Source: Spirochaetia bacterium (GTDB lineage Bacteria > Spirochaetota > Spirochaetia > Treponematales > Breznakiellaceae). Taken from it: a DNA stretch of 7,431 nt. Shown in pieces: positions 1 through 5,451 of this stretch; position 1 is the stretch's first letter; each line of letters starts with the position of its first letter. The stretch spans positions 1 to 7,431 of the forward strand of contig BNUR01000139.1 in assembly GCA_025997495.1 (NCBI GenBank), in the 5' to 3' direction. The translations under genes were made by a program, and so were the position numbers. Below the pieces are notes generated by a model that had not been told where the DNA came from, made no database searches, and worked only from the letters and a program-made list of their open reading frames with translations.

Positions 1-1
1 A

Positions 2-172
2 TGTGACCTGAGCGGATATGTCGTTGTGAAAGACACTGAATCTTGCCCTGCTGGCTATAAAGAACTGGGCACTACATCCAATACCACTTGCCCAACCGGA
101 ACGATAGAGTTTGGAACGATAACGGACTTTTCCCTGTCGGATGAGAAGGGAACATTATCGTGTCAGGAATGA
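2..172 (+). CDS. C-terminal fragment of a Cys-containing, probably exported protein (5' end outside window)
   Basis: The frame starting at base 2 is open from the window edge to a TGA at 170-172 and gives 56 residues with no start codon, so this is the tail of a gene that begins upstream. The tail has four cysteines (residues 1, 15, 30 and 54 of the fragment), two of them in similar settings (ESCPAGYKE and TTCPTGT), and is rich in Thr, Ser and Gly. Spaced Cys-Pro-x-Gly motifs of this kind are typical of secreted or surface proteins with disulphide-bonded repeats. That is an inference, because no signal peptide or named domain is visible. A repeat element begins 11 bases after the stop. The frame has sensible composition and ends cleanly before repeat DNA, which argues for a real gene end, but the family is not recognised. 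Confidence 0.6.
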   Translation, partial: CDLSGYVVVKDTESCPAGYKELGTTSNTTCPTGTIEFGTITDFSLSDEKGTLSCQE

Positions 173-183
173 TTATTACCACT

Positions 184-231
184 ACCCCGTCCGCCTACGG
201 CGTCCACCCCTTCGCTAAAGCGAAGGGGAAT
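184..231 (+). repeat. GC-rich palindromic element, type 2, copy 1
   Basis: This element holds two hairpins in a row: a small one (CGCC at 192-195 with GGCG at 199-202) and a perfect one (207-215 with 220-228, loop TAAA). The reverse complement of 7357-7401 has the same layout and similar blocks: an ACCC start, then CCGCC..GGCG, then CACCCCT, then AGGGGAAT. I therefore call the two a family. Both copies lie immediately 3' of a stop codon, in opposite orientation. There is no T-run after the hairpin, so a classical terminator is not supported. Confidence 0.7.
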
Positions 232-243
232 TACTCCCCGGCA

Positions 244-316
244 GGTCAAATGATGGAAAGAACGTCGCCTTTACCTTGATAAAATAAACTCGATTTGTTC
301 TTTCCATTGTTTGACT
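244..316 (+). repeat. Long imperfect inverted repeat (20-bp stem, 33-nt loop)
   Basis: Bases 244-263 pair with 297-316. Seventeen pairs are Watson-Crick, including an unbroken 11-bp core (253-263 with 297-307). The other three are G-T at 244/316, 251/309 and 252/308. As RNA from the + strand these become G-U wobbles and the 20-pair stem is continuous; as minus-strand RNA they would be A-C mismatches. The loop is AT-rich. No T-run follows. It may be a 3' UTR structure of the upstream gene, a small RNA, or the remnant of a small mobile element; the sequence does not decide between these. Confidence 0.6.
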
Positions 317-329
317 GACACGCTCTATC

Positions 330-399
330 GTCATTCCCGCGTAGCCCAACCCCACAAAAATCTGCGATTTTTGCGGGACCCTTGGGCGGCGGGAATCCC
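330..399. repeat. GC-rich palindromic element, type 1, intergenic copy
   Basis: This is a nested palindrome. Bases 333-340 (ATTCCCGC) pair with 389-396, 344-349 (GCCCAA) with 382-387, and 356-362 (AAAAATC) with 366-372 around a TGC loop. Its reverse complement shares ordered blocks with the element inside lpxB at 4346-4421: TCCCGC, CCCAAGGGTCCC, TGGGGTTGGGC and CGCGGGA. The central parts differ. This resembles the palindromic elements known in Rickettsia in form, but I cannot claim the same family. The minus-strand translation of this stretch makes a spurious small reading frame that should not be annotated. Confidence 0.85.
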
Positions 400-433
400 T
401 TGTACAATTGCGAGCGTAGCGAGTCTTTGTTAT

Positions 434-457
434 AAAAAAAGTCCGCCACAGGCGGAC
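434..457 (-). terminator. Rho-independent terminator downstream of the TPR gene
   Basis: On the minus strand, GTCCGCC and GGCGGAC (451-457 and 441-447) form a 7-bp GC-rich stem with a 3-nt loop, followed directly by seven T's (440-434). This is the textbook form of an intrinsic terminator. It lies about 40 nt past the stop codon of the TPR gene, in the right orientation. A second hairpin (463-482) lies between the stop and the terminator. Confidence 0.85.
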
Positions 458-462
458 CAATA

Positions 463-485
463 ATTCCCGCCTGCGCGGGAATGAC
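463..485 (-). repeat. REP-like hairpin with GTCATTCC seed
   Basis: ATTCCCGC (463-470) and GCGGGAAT (475-482) form a perfect 8-bp stem with a 4-nt loop; on the minus strand the element reads GTCATTCCCGC from 485. The same seed occurs at 330, 4201, 4346 and 5526. The element sits in the 3' untranslated part of the TPR gene transcript, just before its terminator, where it could protect the mRNA 3' end; that role is inferred. Confidence 0.7.
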
Positions 486-498
486 GAAAACCCAAATT

Positions 499-1533
499 CT
501 ATTTGATATTTGATATCAGAATCTGCAACCTGTTCAGGTTTTCAATGTCGTCCAATGCAAGCGCCAATGTATAGGCCGCTTCCAAGTCCGCTTTGGCCAA
601 ATCCGTCTGGCCCATTTTCACCCGCAATGCGCCGCTTTTTTCAAAGTATCCCATTGCCTGACGCGACATTGATTCGCGCGCCGATTCATCCCGCACATTT
701 TGAATCTGTTCCGAAATCACGGTTATTGCCGACACGTAATCCGACACCGCATTTTGATAATCACCCATATTTGTACGCGCTTCAGCCCGACCCGTGTAAT
801 CTTCCCACGCCGATGCTTCCTTGGTTCCTTCGGCAATCGCACTGGTATAATCCGCAACCGCGTCCGACCATTGTTTCAGCCACAAGGACAATTGCGCGCG
901 CTTGGAATACAAGTCGTGCAAGTTCACCGCCGTAATCGGATTGATTTGATACGCCGCCAATGCATTCGTCAAATCATTCTTCGCCACATCCAAATTTTCC
1001 AATTTGATATTCGCCAGCGCCCGGTCATAAAACGCAACCGAAGAATTTGAATTGTTCGCAATCACCGCGTCAAAGTCATTGATTGCCGCCGGATAATTTC
1101 CCGATTGCAAATATGCCTCGCCGCGATAGGTGTAAGCCAATTCCGTCGGTGCCCGCGATATCGCCGCGCCGAACGCCTGTATCGCCGCATCCGTGTCGCC
1201 ATTGATTAATTTGTCCTGGCCCGCTTTCAAATATTCGTTTGCCGCGCGCGTCGATTCGGCCGAAGTTTCTTCGATAATTTGAACATTGTCCGCCGCTTTC
1301 GCCGCCGCTTGAATCGTTTTTTTATGGTCGTAAATGCCCAGCAAATAACATGTCGTGCTGACAAATACAACAATTATAACCCAATATAACCCAAGCAAGA
1401 ATCCGGATGTTTTTGCGGCCGTTTTCGCCGCCGCCACTGGCATGGCATTTGTCCGCGTGGTTTTATTAACCCGCGCGGCGACTTTCTTTACAGACACTTT
1501 TTGCGTGCGTGCGACACTTTTTTTCTTTGGCAT
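499..1533 (-). CDS. Membrane-anchored tetratricopeptide repeat (TPR) protein
   Basis: The product has 344 residues. Residues 1-43 are Lys/Arg/Ala-rich, followed by one strong membrane segment (about 44-68). A linker follows, and then TPR-type helix pairs fill the rest (roughly 96-128, 130-163, 164-197, 207-237, 243-275 and 293-327), with typical pieces such as YTYRGEAYLQSGNYPAAIND. The basic N-terminus suggests that end stays in the cytoplasm and the TPR part faces the periplasm. TPR arrays bind other proteins; the partner is unknown. The start is well supported: AGGAG at 1540-1544 on the minus strand lies 6 nt before ATG. The gene has its own promoter (1571-1600) and a terminator (434-457), so it is probably transcribed alone. 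The low-complexity start could instead be read as a histone-like tail, but the membrane segment argues for an anchor. Confidence 0.85.
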   Translation of the reverse strand: MPKKKSVARTQKVSVKKVAARVNKTTRTNAMPVAAAKTAAKTSGFLLGLYWVIIVVFVSTTCYLLGIYDHKKTIQAAAKAADNVQIIEETSAESTRAANEYLKAGQDKLINGDTDAAIQAFGAAISRAPTELAYTYRGEAYLQSGNYPAAINDFDAVIANNSNSSVAFYDRALANIKLENLDVAKNDLTNALAAYQINPITAVNLHDLYSKRAQLSLWLKQWSDAVADYTSAIAEGTKEASAWEDYTGRAEARTNMGDYQNAVSDYVSAITVISEQIQNVRDESARESMSRQAMGYFEKSGALRVKMGQTDLAKADLEAAYTLALALDDIENLNRLQILISNIK

Positions 1534-1570
1534 AGTTCTCTCCTCTATCCCCTACAAATTAGTTAAATTC

Positions 1571-1600
1571 ATTATACACGATTTTACGATTCGCTGTCAA
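1571..1600 (-). promoter_or_regulatory. Perfect-consensus sigma70-type promoter of the TPR gene
   Basis: On the minus strand, TTGACA (1600-1595) is followed by 18 bp and TATAAT (1576-1571); both hexamers match the consensus exactly. The expected start of transcription is near 1564, giving a leader of about 30 nt that contains the AGGAG ribosome binding site at 1540-1544. The -35 box directly abuts the TGA stop codon (1601-1603) of the upstream methyltransferase gene. Confidence 0.85.
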
Positions 1601-2224
1601 TCACAAAAAATCCAGCGGCGGGAAAATTATCGCCGGCGTCTTCACACCGCTGCGTGCGCAAATTATTACGCGTTCAATTTTATTTCCGGTTTGCAACGGA
1701 GCAATCTGCACGCCGCCCATCTTTGCATCATACAAAGCGGCGATGACATCGGGAATCTTTGGGCCGTCAATAATGCAATAAAACATTCCGCGCGGTTTTA
1801 ACCGCCGAACGCAAGCGCGCGTCCATTCAAAAATATTCGCATTGTGGTGCGCCGCGTCCGCGCGCGCGGTGCCGGAAAAGAACGGCGGGTTTGTCATCAC
1901 AATATCAAATGTCCGCACCGTCTTCCATTTTAATATGTCAGAGTTGATTAGTTCTGCTTCGAAGTTGTTCAGTTCAAAATTAGTCTTGCAATTTTTTAAC
2001 ATCTCCGGCGATATGTCAATACCAGTAATTTTTACATTTTTCTCGCGCGCCAAAATGCATAAGGACGCCGCGCCCGACCCTATGCCGACATCCAAAATAG
2101 TTGCCGATTTTTTTGCCGCAACACCCGCCGCCAACCAAACGGCGTCTTGGCTGGCATGATATCCGGCGGTCGTCAATTTAATGCGGCCGTTCATCATTGT
2201 AAAAAATCCTTGTGTTTTTTTCAT
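1601..2224 (-). CDS. TrmN6-like (YfiC family) SAM-dependent N6-adenine methyltransferase
   Basis: The product has 207 residues and a class I methyltransferase fold. SAM motif I is DVGIGSG at residues 45-51, the acidic end of strand 2 is GID at 68-70, and the catalytic NPPF motif is at 112-115 within MTNPPFFSG. An NPP(Y/F) motif is typical of enzymes that methylate an exocyclic amine. The beginning (GFFTMMNGRIKL, then the GYHASQDAVWLAAG block) fits the alphaproteobacterial relatives of E. coli TrmN6, which modifies A37 of tRNA1(Val). The substrate here is inferred. From my memory of relatives, the C-terminus is about 20-30 residues short, ending at PPLDFL. The chosen ATG (2224-2222) has only a weak AAAGA before it. 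Met10 or Met11, preceded by AAGGA, are possible alternatives, but homology seems to extend upstream of them. Confidence 0.8.
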   Translation of the reverse strand: MKKTQGFFTMMNGRIKLTTAGYHASQDAVWLAAGVAAKKSATILDVGIGSGAASLCILAREKNVKITGIDISPEMLKNCKTNFELNNFEAELINSDILKWKTVRTFDIVMTNPPFFSGTARADAAHHNANIFEWTRACVRRLKPRGMFYCIIDGPKIPDVIAALYDAKMGGVQIAPLQTGNKIERVIICARSGVKTPAIIFPPLDFL

Positions 2225-2265
2225 TTCTTTAATAATATAACTTCACAAAATAAAAGCAAAAATAA
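2225..2265. promoter_or_regulatory. Divergent 41-bp AT-rich promoter region
   Basis: Both flanking genes start here and neither has a convincing ribosome binding site. On the minus strand, TATTAT (2237-2232) lies 7 nt before the methyltransferase ATG, which would give a leaderless or nearly leaderless mRNA. On the plus strand, TATAAC (2236-2241) is a possible -10 box about 25 nt before the ATG at 2266. The two candidate -10 boxes overlap, so the promoters could compete. The -35 elements are weak (TTTGCT-like on the minus strand, TTGTGT at 2210 on the plus strand), so only the AT-rich -10 region is well supported. Confidence 0.45.
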
Positions 2266-3279
2266 ATGAACGATACAATTGTCAAATCTGCGATTTCAAG
2301 TTTCAATAACGACGCATTGTTGAATCCGGCATTTTTTTGGACGGCCGTTTGTTCGGCTTTGCTTTTTATTGGCGTTTGGATTTTTGCGCCCGACATATTG
2401 AAAAGATTTTTTCCAACGCGTAAAAACCGCCCCGTCGCATTCGCCGGAATTGTTGAAATCGCGATGATTATTTGGCTGACCCTTGGGCATGGGAATTGGA
2501 TGGTGTTGCGCGACGGGCCGGGAATCTTGCCGTTCATTTCGGCCGCCGCTTTGTTTTTGTTGTTCGCATCATTAACGCCAAAAATTTCCATATTGAATAT
2601 CCGCGCCCCCGATTGCTGGACGCGATTTTCAAAGACGGAACAGAATTGGTTTAAAATCGCATTGCTATTAATAGGTGTGTTTTTAATTTCAATTACGGCG
2701 CCGGTCGGACTTGGATTTGGGGCGTTGAATATTTGCGCGGTATTGTTCGGCATAGTCACCGGATTGTGTTTGAGAAAATTTTCACCATCGCCAATTTTGC
2801 CAATACTTTTGATTGTCGTGGCAATGGCCATGCAGCCGGAATATTTCCGATTCGGACAATTGGGGCATTTGTCGGTGCTGCATTTGATATGCCTTGCCGA
2901 AACAATTAATTTGATGGCTTTATTATTTGTGTTCAAGCACGTCCGTCCGCGCGGAATCATCGCGGACAATCATTACAAATATATAAAATGGTTTTTATGG
3001 CTGACCGATATATTGTGCTTTATTTTGTTTGCGATGACCGAATCGGTTCCAGTGTTATTGGCATTTTGGGTTATGGTGTCTGTGACCGCGGCCGTGGCGG
3101 TTCTGCATTTGCCGCGCGAAGCTGACGTGTCCTATTTGTCGGGAAATTTATGGGCATTGGCCCTGATGATGACGGGAATCATCACGGGAATTTTTATAAT
3201 TTCCGCGTGCGGAATCTTGGTGTGGAATAATAATTCCAATAAAAAATTCTGGTCCGAATTAAAACGGGTGATGTTATAA
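2266..3279 (+). CDS. Unrecognised multi-pass membrane protein
   Basis: The product has 337 residues, strongly hydrophobic, with about ten predicted membrane segments (roughly 22-41, 57-74, 86-103, 130-147, 149-169, 176-190, 202-223, 241-258, 261-281 and 293-319). A short polar N-terminus precedes them, and a short Lys-containing C-terminal tail follows. Basic stretches (KRFFPTRKNR at 46-55 and FKHVRPRG at 223-230) probably mark cytoplasmic loops. I recognise no catalytic motif, transporter signature or family. The gene starts 41 bp from the divergent methyltransferase gene and ends 55 bp before lpxA. That position allows an envelope-related role, but nothing in the protein shows one. Codon use resembles its neighbours, and the long open frame with a consistent hydrophobic pattern makes the gene itself credible. 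The ATG at 2266 has no clear ribosome binding site. Confidence 0.75.
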   Translation: MNDTIVKSAISSFNNDALLNPAFFWTAVCSALLFIGVWIFAPDILKRFFPTRKNRPVAFAGIVEIAMIIWLTLGHGNWMVLRDGPGILPFISAAALFLLFASLTPKISILNIRAPDCWTRFSKTEQNWFKIALLLIGVFLISITAPVGLGFGALNICAVLFGIVTGLCLRKFSPSPILPILLIVVAMAMQPEYFRFGQLGHLSVLHLICLAETINLMALLFVFKHVRPRGIIADNHYKYIKWFLWLTDILCFILFAMTESVPVLLAFWVMVSVTAAVAVLHLPREADVSYLSGNLWALALMMTGIITGIFIISACGILVWNNNSNKKFWSELKRVML

Positions 3280-3292
3280 TTTGTTATTTTAA

Positions 3293-3325
3293 TTGAATCC
3301 ACAATTCGGAAAAAAATTATATACT
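3293..3325 (+). promoter_or_regulatory. Candidate promoter immediately upstream of lpxA
   Basis: TTGAAT (3293-3298) is followed 18 bp later by TTATAT (3317-3322), overlapping a better -10 match, TATACT (3320-3325). Transcription would begin around 3329-3334, right at the lpxA ATG (3335). No ribosome binding site is visible before that ATG, which fits leaderless translation. The -35/-10 assignment is tentative. Confidence 0.4.
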
Positions 3326-3334
3326 CTTATTATT

Positions 3335-4198
3335 ATGATAGATAAAAGTGCAGTTATTGCCGACGGGGCGATATTGGGGGCGGATGTGGAAGTCGGTCCA
3401 TTTTGCATGGTTGGTCCAAATGTGAAATTGGGCGACCGGGTGAAATTAATGTCGCATGTCGTGATTGACGGCGATACCGAAATCGGCGAAGACACAACCG
3501 TGTGGCCTTTTGCCGCAATCGGAATGCGCGGCCAAGACTTGAAATTTCAAAGCGATGATGAAATGACCGGCGTGAAAATAGGCAAACGTTGCCGCATTCG
3601 TGAATATGTAACAATTCAATCCGGGACGCCATTGGGGTCGCAGGTAACGGGCGGAAGCACGTTGTCCGCAACCAAAAAAGATGCGGGAAATTGGGACAGC
3701 AGCGGGACGGAAATCGGCGATGATTGCCAAATTATGGTGCATGCGCATGTTGCGCATGATTGCAAATTGGGCAATGGAATTGTGGTGTCAAATATGGCGC
3801 AATTGGGCGGCCATGTCGAGATTGAAGACTTTGCGGTTATTTCAGCATTGTCGGCGGTGCATCAATTTTGCCACATTGGGCGCAATTCATTTTTGGGCGC
3901 AATGGCGGGCACTGCGTCGGATATTCCGCCCTATGTTATTTTTGACGGCGTGCCTGCGCGGTATCGGACAATCAATCGTGTGGGACTGGCGCGGCGCGGA
4001 TTTACCAACGAAGATATGCATGCGATTCATTCCGTTTATTCCGCGGTGTTTGATGGCAGCGACGAAGCGATTGAAGTGAAGTTGAAAAAATTAAAAAAAC
4101 AAATTGACGGAAACCAATATGCTTTGGATGCGATTGACTTCCTTGAAAATCGAAGCAACAGACGAATCAATACCGGCAGGGATAAAAAAGAATCGTGA
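3335..4198 (+). CDS. lpxA: Acyl-[ACP]--UDP-N-acetylglucosamine O-acyltransferase (LpxA)
   Basis: LpxA transfers a 3-hydroxyacyl chain from acyl carrier protein to the 3-OH of UDP-GlcNAc, the first step of lipid A synthesis, in the cytoplasm. The product has 287 residues (E. coli 262). The N-terminal two thirds is a left-handed beta-helix of hexapeptide repeats (starting AVIADGAILGADVEVGPF). The conserved histidines are present: catalytic H141 in HVAHDC, plus H138, H160 and H176 (AVHQF). The C-terminal helical region (from about 216, VGLARRGF) is typical. N214 matches E. coli N198. Two oddities: about 20 extra residues within 99-126, and Ala189 in place of the E. coli acyl-chain ruler Gly173. 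I chose ATG 3335 because MIDKSAVIADGA is the usual family start; the frame opens upstream at TTG 3293, but those 14 codons overlap the promoter and match nothing. lpxB follows after 71 bp. Confidence 0.96.
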   Translation: MIDKSAVIADGAILGADVEVGPFCMVGPNVKLGDRVKLMSHVVIDGDTEIGEDTTVWPFAAIGMRGQDLKFQSDDEMTGVKIGKRCRIREYVTIQSGTPLGSQVTGGSTLSATKKDAGNWDSSGTEIGDDCQIMVHAHVAHDCKLGNGIVVSNMAQLGGHVEIEDFAVISALSAVHQFCHIGRNSFLGAMAGTASDIPPYVIFDGVPARYRTINRVGLARRGFTNEDMHAIHSVYSAVFDGSDEAIEVKLKKLKKQIDGNQYALDAIDFLENRSNRRINTGRDKKES

Positions 4199-4255
4199 TT
4201 GTCATCCCGCGGGGCTTGCCGCGGGATGACAAATTTTTATGAAATAAAAATTTGT
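4199..4255 (+). repeat. Two overlapping hairpins between lpxA and lpxB (REP-like; possible attenuator)
   Basis: Bases 4199-4212 pair perfectly with 4219-4232 (14 bp, 6-nt loop), starting on the base after the lpxA stop and carrying the GTCATCCC seed. The right arm overlaps a second perfect palindrome, 4229-4239 with 4245-4255 (11 bp, 5-nt loop, AT-rich). The first stem is followed by AAATTTTT, so it could act as a partial terminator, while forming the second hairpin would break the base of the first. This layout may lower lpxB expression relative to lpxA, but that is an inference. The lpxB ribosome binding site (AAAAGG at 4256-4261) starts just past the second hairpin. Confidence 0.7.
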
Positions 4256-4269
4256 AAAAGGCACGAATA

Positions 4270-5451
4270 ATGAAAAAGAAAATTTTTATAATTGCGGGCG
4301 AAGTCAGCGGTGATGTCATTGGCGCAAAAATTATTAATTATTTTTGTCATCCCGCGGCGCCCCAAGGGTCCCACATCATAGATTCCGCCATGATTGCGGG
4401 TGGGGTTGGGCGACCGCGGGACCTAGGTAATAAGGGTCGCGCCGTAGGTGCGAAACAATGTGCGAAATTTGTCGGTATTGGTGGTGAATCAATGAAAGTC
4501 GCGGGATTAAAGACTCTGTTTCCGATTTCTGATTTGTCGGTGATGGGCGTGTTTGAAGTCTTGGCAAAATCAAAGACGTTACTGCGCCGCATAAACGAAA
4601 CAGCCGCCGCAATAATTGCCGAAAAACCTGATATTGTTTTAACAATTGATTCGCCCAGTTTCGCGGTTAGAGTAATTAAGAAAGTAAAGAAGAAAATTGC
4701 TCATTGCTCATTGCTAACTCCTCGCTTTTATCATGTTGTTGCGCCGATGGTGTGGGCTTGGGGGCCGTGGCGTGCGAAAAAATATGCAAAAATTTTTGAT
4801 AAGTTATTTTGTTTTTTTGATTTTGAAAAACCCTATTTTGAAAAATATGGACTCTCAACGATTGCCATCGGACATCCGATTTATGACGGATTGTCCAAAA
4901 TAAAAAATAAAAAAGGAAAAATAATTTCTTTGGTTCCGGGGTCAAGAATTTCCGAAGTTAAAAAATTGCTTCCTATTTTACGTGATGTGGCAGAGCAATT
5001 GCCGAATAAAAAATTTGCGATTCCGGTTGTGGAAACGACGCGCGAATATGTTTCCGAACAGGTGCGAACATGGAAAGTAAAGCCGCAAATTATTCCAGCG
5101 GCCGCGCGATACAAATTATTCGCCGAATCAGAATTTGCGATTGCGGCATCCGGAACGGTCGTTGCGGAACTGGCAATCATCCGCACGCCGACGATTGTCA
5201 TTTATAAAATGAACCCGCTGACGCAGATTTTGGCAAAATTGGTGATGAAAACAAAATATGTGTCCTTGGTAAATATTTTGGCGGACAAAATGATTTTCCC
5301 GGAATTGCTGAAACACAAAGCAAATGCGAAAAATATAATTTGCGAAATTAAAAATATAAATCCGGCCAAAATGAAACGGGAATTGGCAGCGGTGGACAAA
5401 TTATGGCATAAATCCGCATCGCCCACGGAATTGATTGCGCGGCACTTGTAA
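4270..5451 (+). CDS. lpxB: Lipid-A-disaccharide synthase (LpxB) with an in-frame repeat insertion
   Basis: LpxB joins lipid X and UDP-2,3-diacylglucosamine into the beta-1,6 lipid A disaccharide at the inner face of the cytoplasmic membrane (GT19, GT-B fold). The product has 393 residues. Family marks are visible: IIAGEVSGD near the start, FVGIGGESM (67-75), DLSVMGVFEVL, TIDSP with D127 (aligned with catalytic D98 of E. coli), VAPMVWAWG, VPGSR at 222-226 with E229, ASGT at 293-296 with E300, and the YKMNPLT...YVSLVN block (312-335). Between SGD and FVG there are 33 more residues than in E. coli; this excess (about residues 26-61) is encoded by a palindromic element. A 7-bp tandem repeat encodes residues 143-149. 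The frame is intact through both insertions, so the gene is probably functional. AAAAGG lies 8 nt before the ATG. It probably shares a transcript with lpxA. Confidence 0.95.
   Translation: MKKKIFIIAGEVSGDVIGAKIINYFCHPAAPQGSHIIDSAMIAGGVGRPRDLGNKGRAVGAKQCAKFVGIGGESMKVAGLKTLFPISDLSVMGVFEVLAKSKTLLRRINETAAAIIAEKPDIVLTIDSPSFAVRVIKKVKKKIAHCSLLTPRFYHVVAPMVWAWGPWRAKKYAKIFDKLFCFFDFEKPYFEKYGLSTIAIGHPIYDGLSKIKNKKGKIISLVPGSRISEVKKLLPILRDVAEQLPNKKFAIPVVETTREYVSEQVRTWKVKPQIIPAAARYKLFAESEFAIAASGTVVAELAIIRTPTIVIYKMNPLTQILAKLVMKTKYVSLVNILADKMIFPELLKHKANAKNIICEIKNINPAKMKRELAAVDKLWHKSASPTELIARHL
4346..4452 (+). repeat. GC-rich palindromic element, type 1, inserted in frame within lpxB
   Basis: The element opens with GTCATCCCGCGG (4346-4357) and its palindromic core closes with CCGCGGGA (4414-4421). 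Inside lie CCCAAGGGTCCC (4361-4372), an inner stem ATCAT/ATGAT (4375-4379 with 4390-4394), and TGGGGTTGGGC (4401-4411). The same blocks occur in the same order in the reverse complement of 330-399. The extra protein length (33 residues, 99 nt) suggests that the tail up to about 4445-4452 also belongs to the element. The exact right edge cannot be fixed without an uninterrupted lpxB from a close relative. Confidence 0.85.
4696..4716 (+). repeat. Short tandem repeat, 3 x 7 bp, inside lpxB
   Basis: ATTGCTC, ATTGCTC and ATTGCTA follow one another without a gap, 21 bp in all, encoding residues 143-149 (IAHCSLL). The segment lies where LpxB has a short linker before the conserved Y-H-x-V-x-P block. 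Compared with E. coli, about five or six residues are extra here. Confidence 0.65.

Noticed and set aside
215..460. Small minus-strand frames across the 5' spacer
   Set aside because: They are translations of the GC-rich palindromes (peptides such as RDSRRPRVPQKSQIF), a common source of false genes in repeat-rich genomes.
330..485. CRISPR array
   Set aside because: The palindromes here differ in length and sequence and are not evenly spaced; no cas gene is present.
2229..2969. Minus-strand open frame of 246 residues
   Set aside because: It lies antisense to the 337-residue membrane protein, shows no domain pattern, is rich in Asn/Lys/Ile as expected from antisense frames here, and would overlap the divergent promoter region.
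3293..3334. Upstream TTG start for lpxA, adding 14 residues
   Set aside because: The added residues match no LpxA family start, and the stretch overlaps the candidate promoter; MIDKSAVIADGA is the usual family beginning.
3280..3334. Terminator after the membrane protein gene
   Set aside because: Only a 5-bp AT-rich stem (3291-3295 with 3302-3306) is present and no T-run follows, so read-through into lpxA remains possible.
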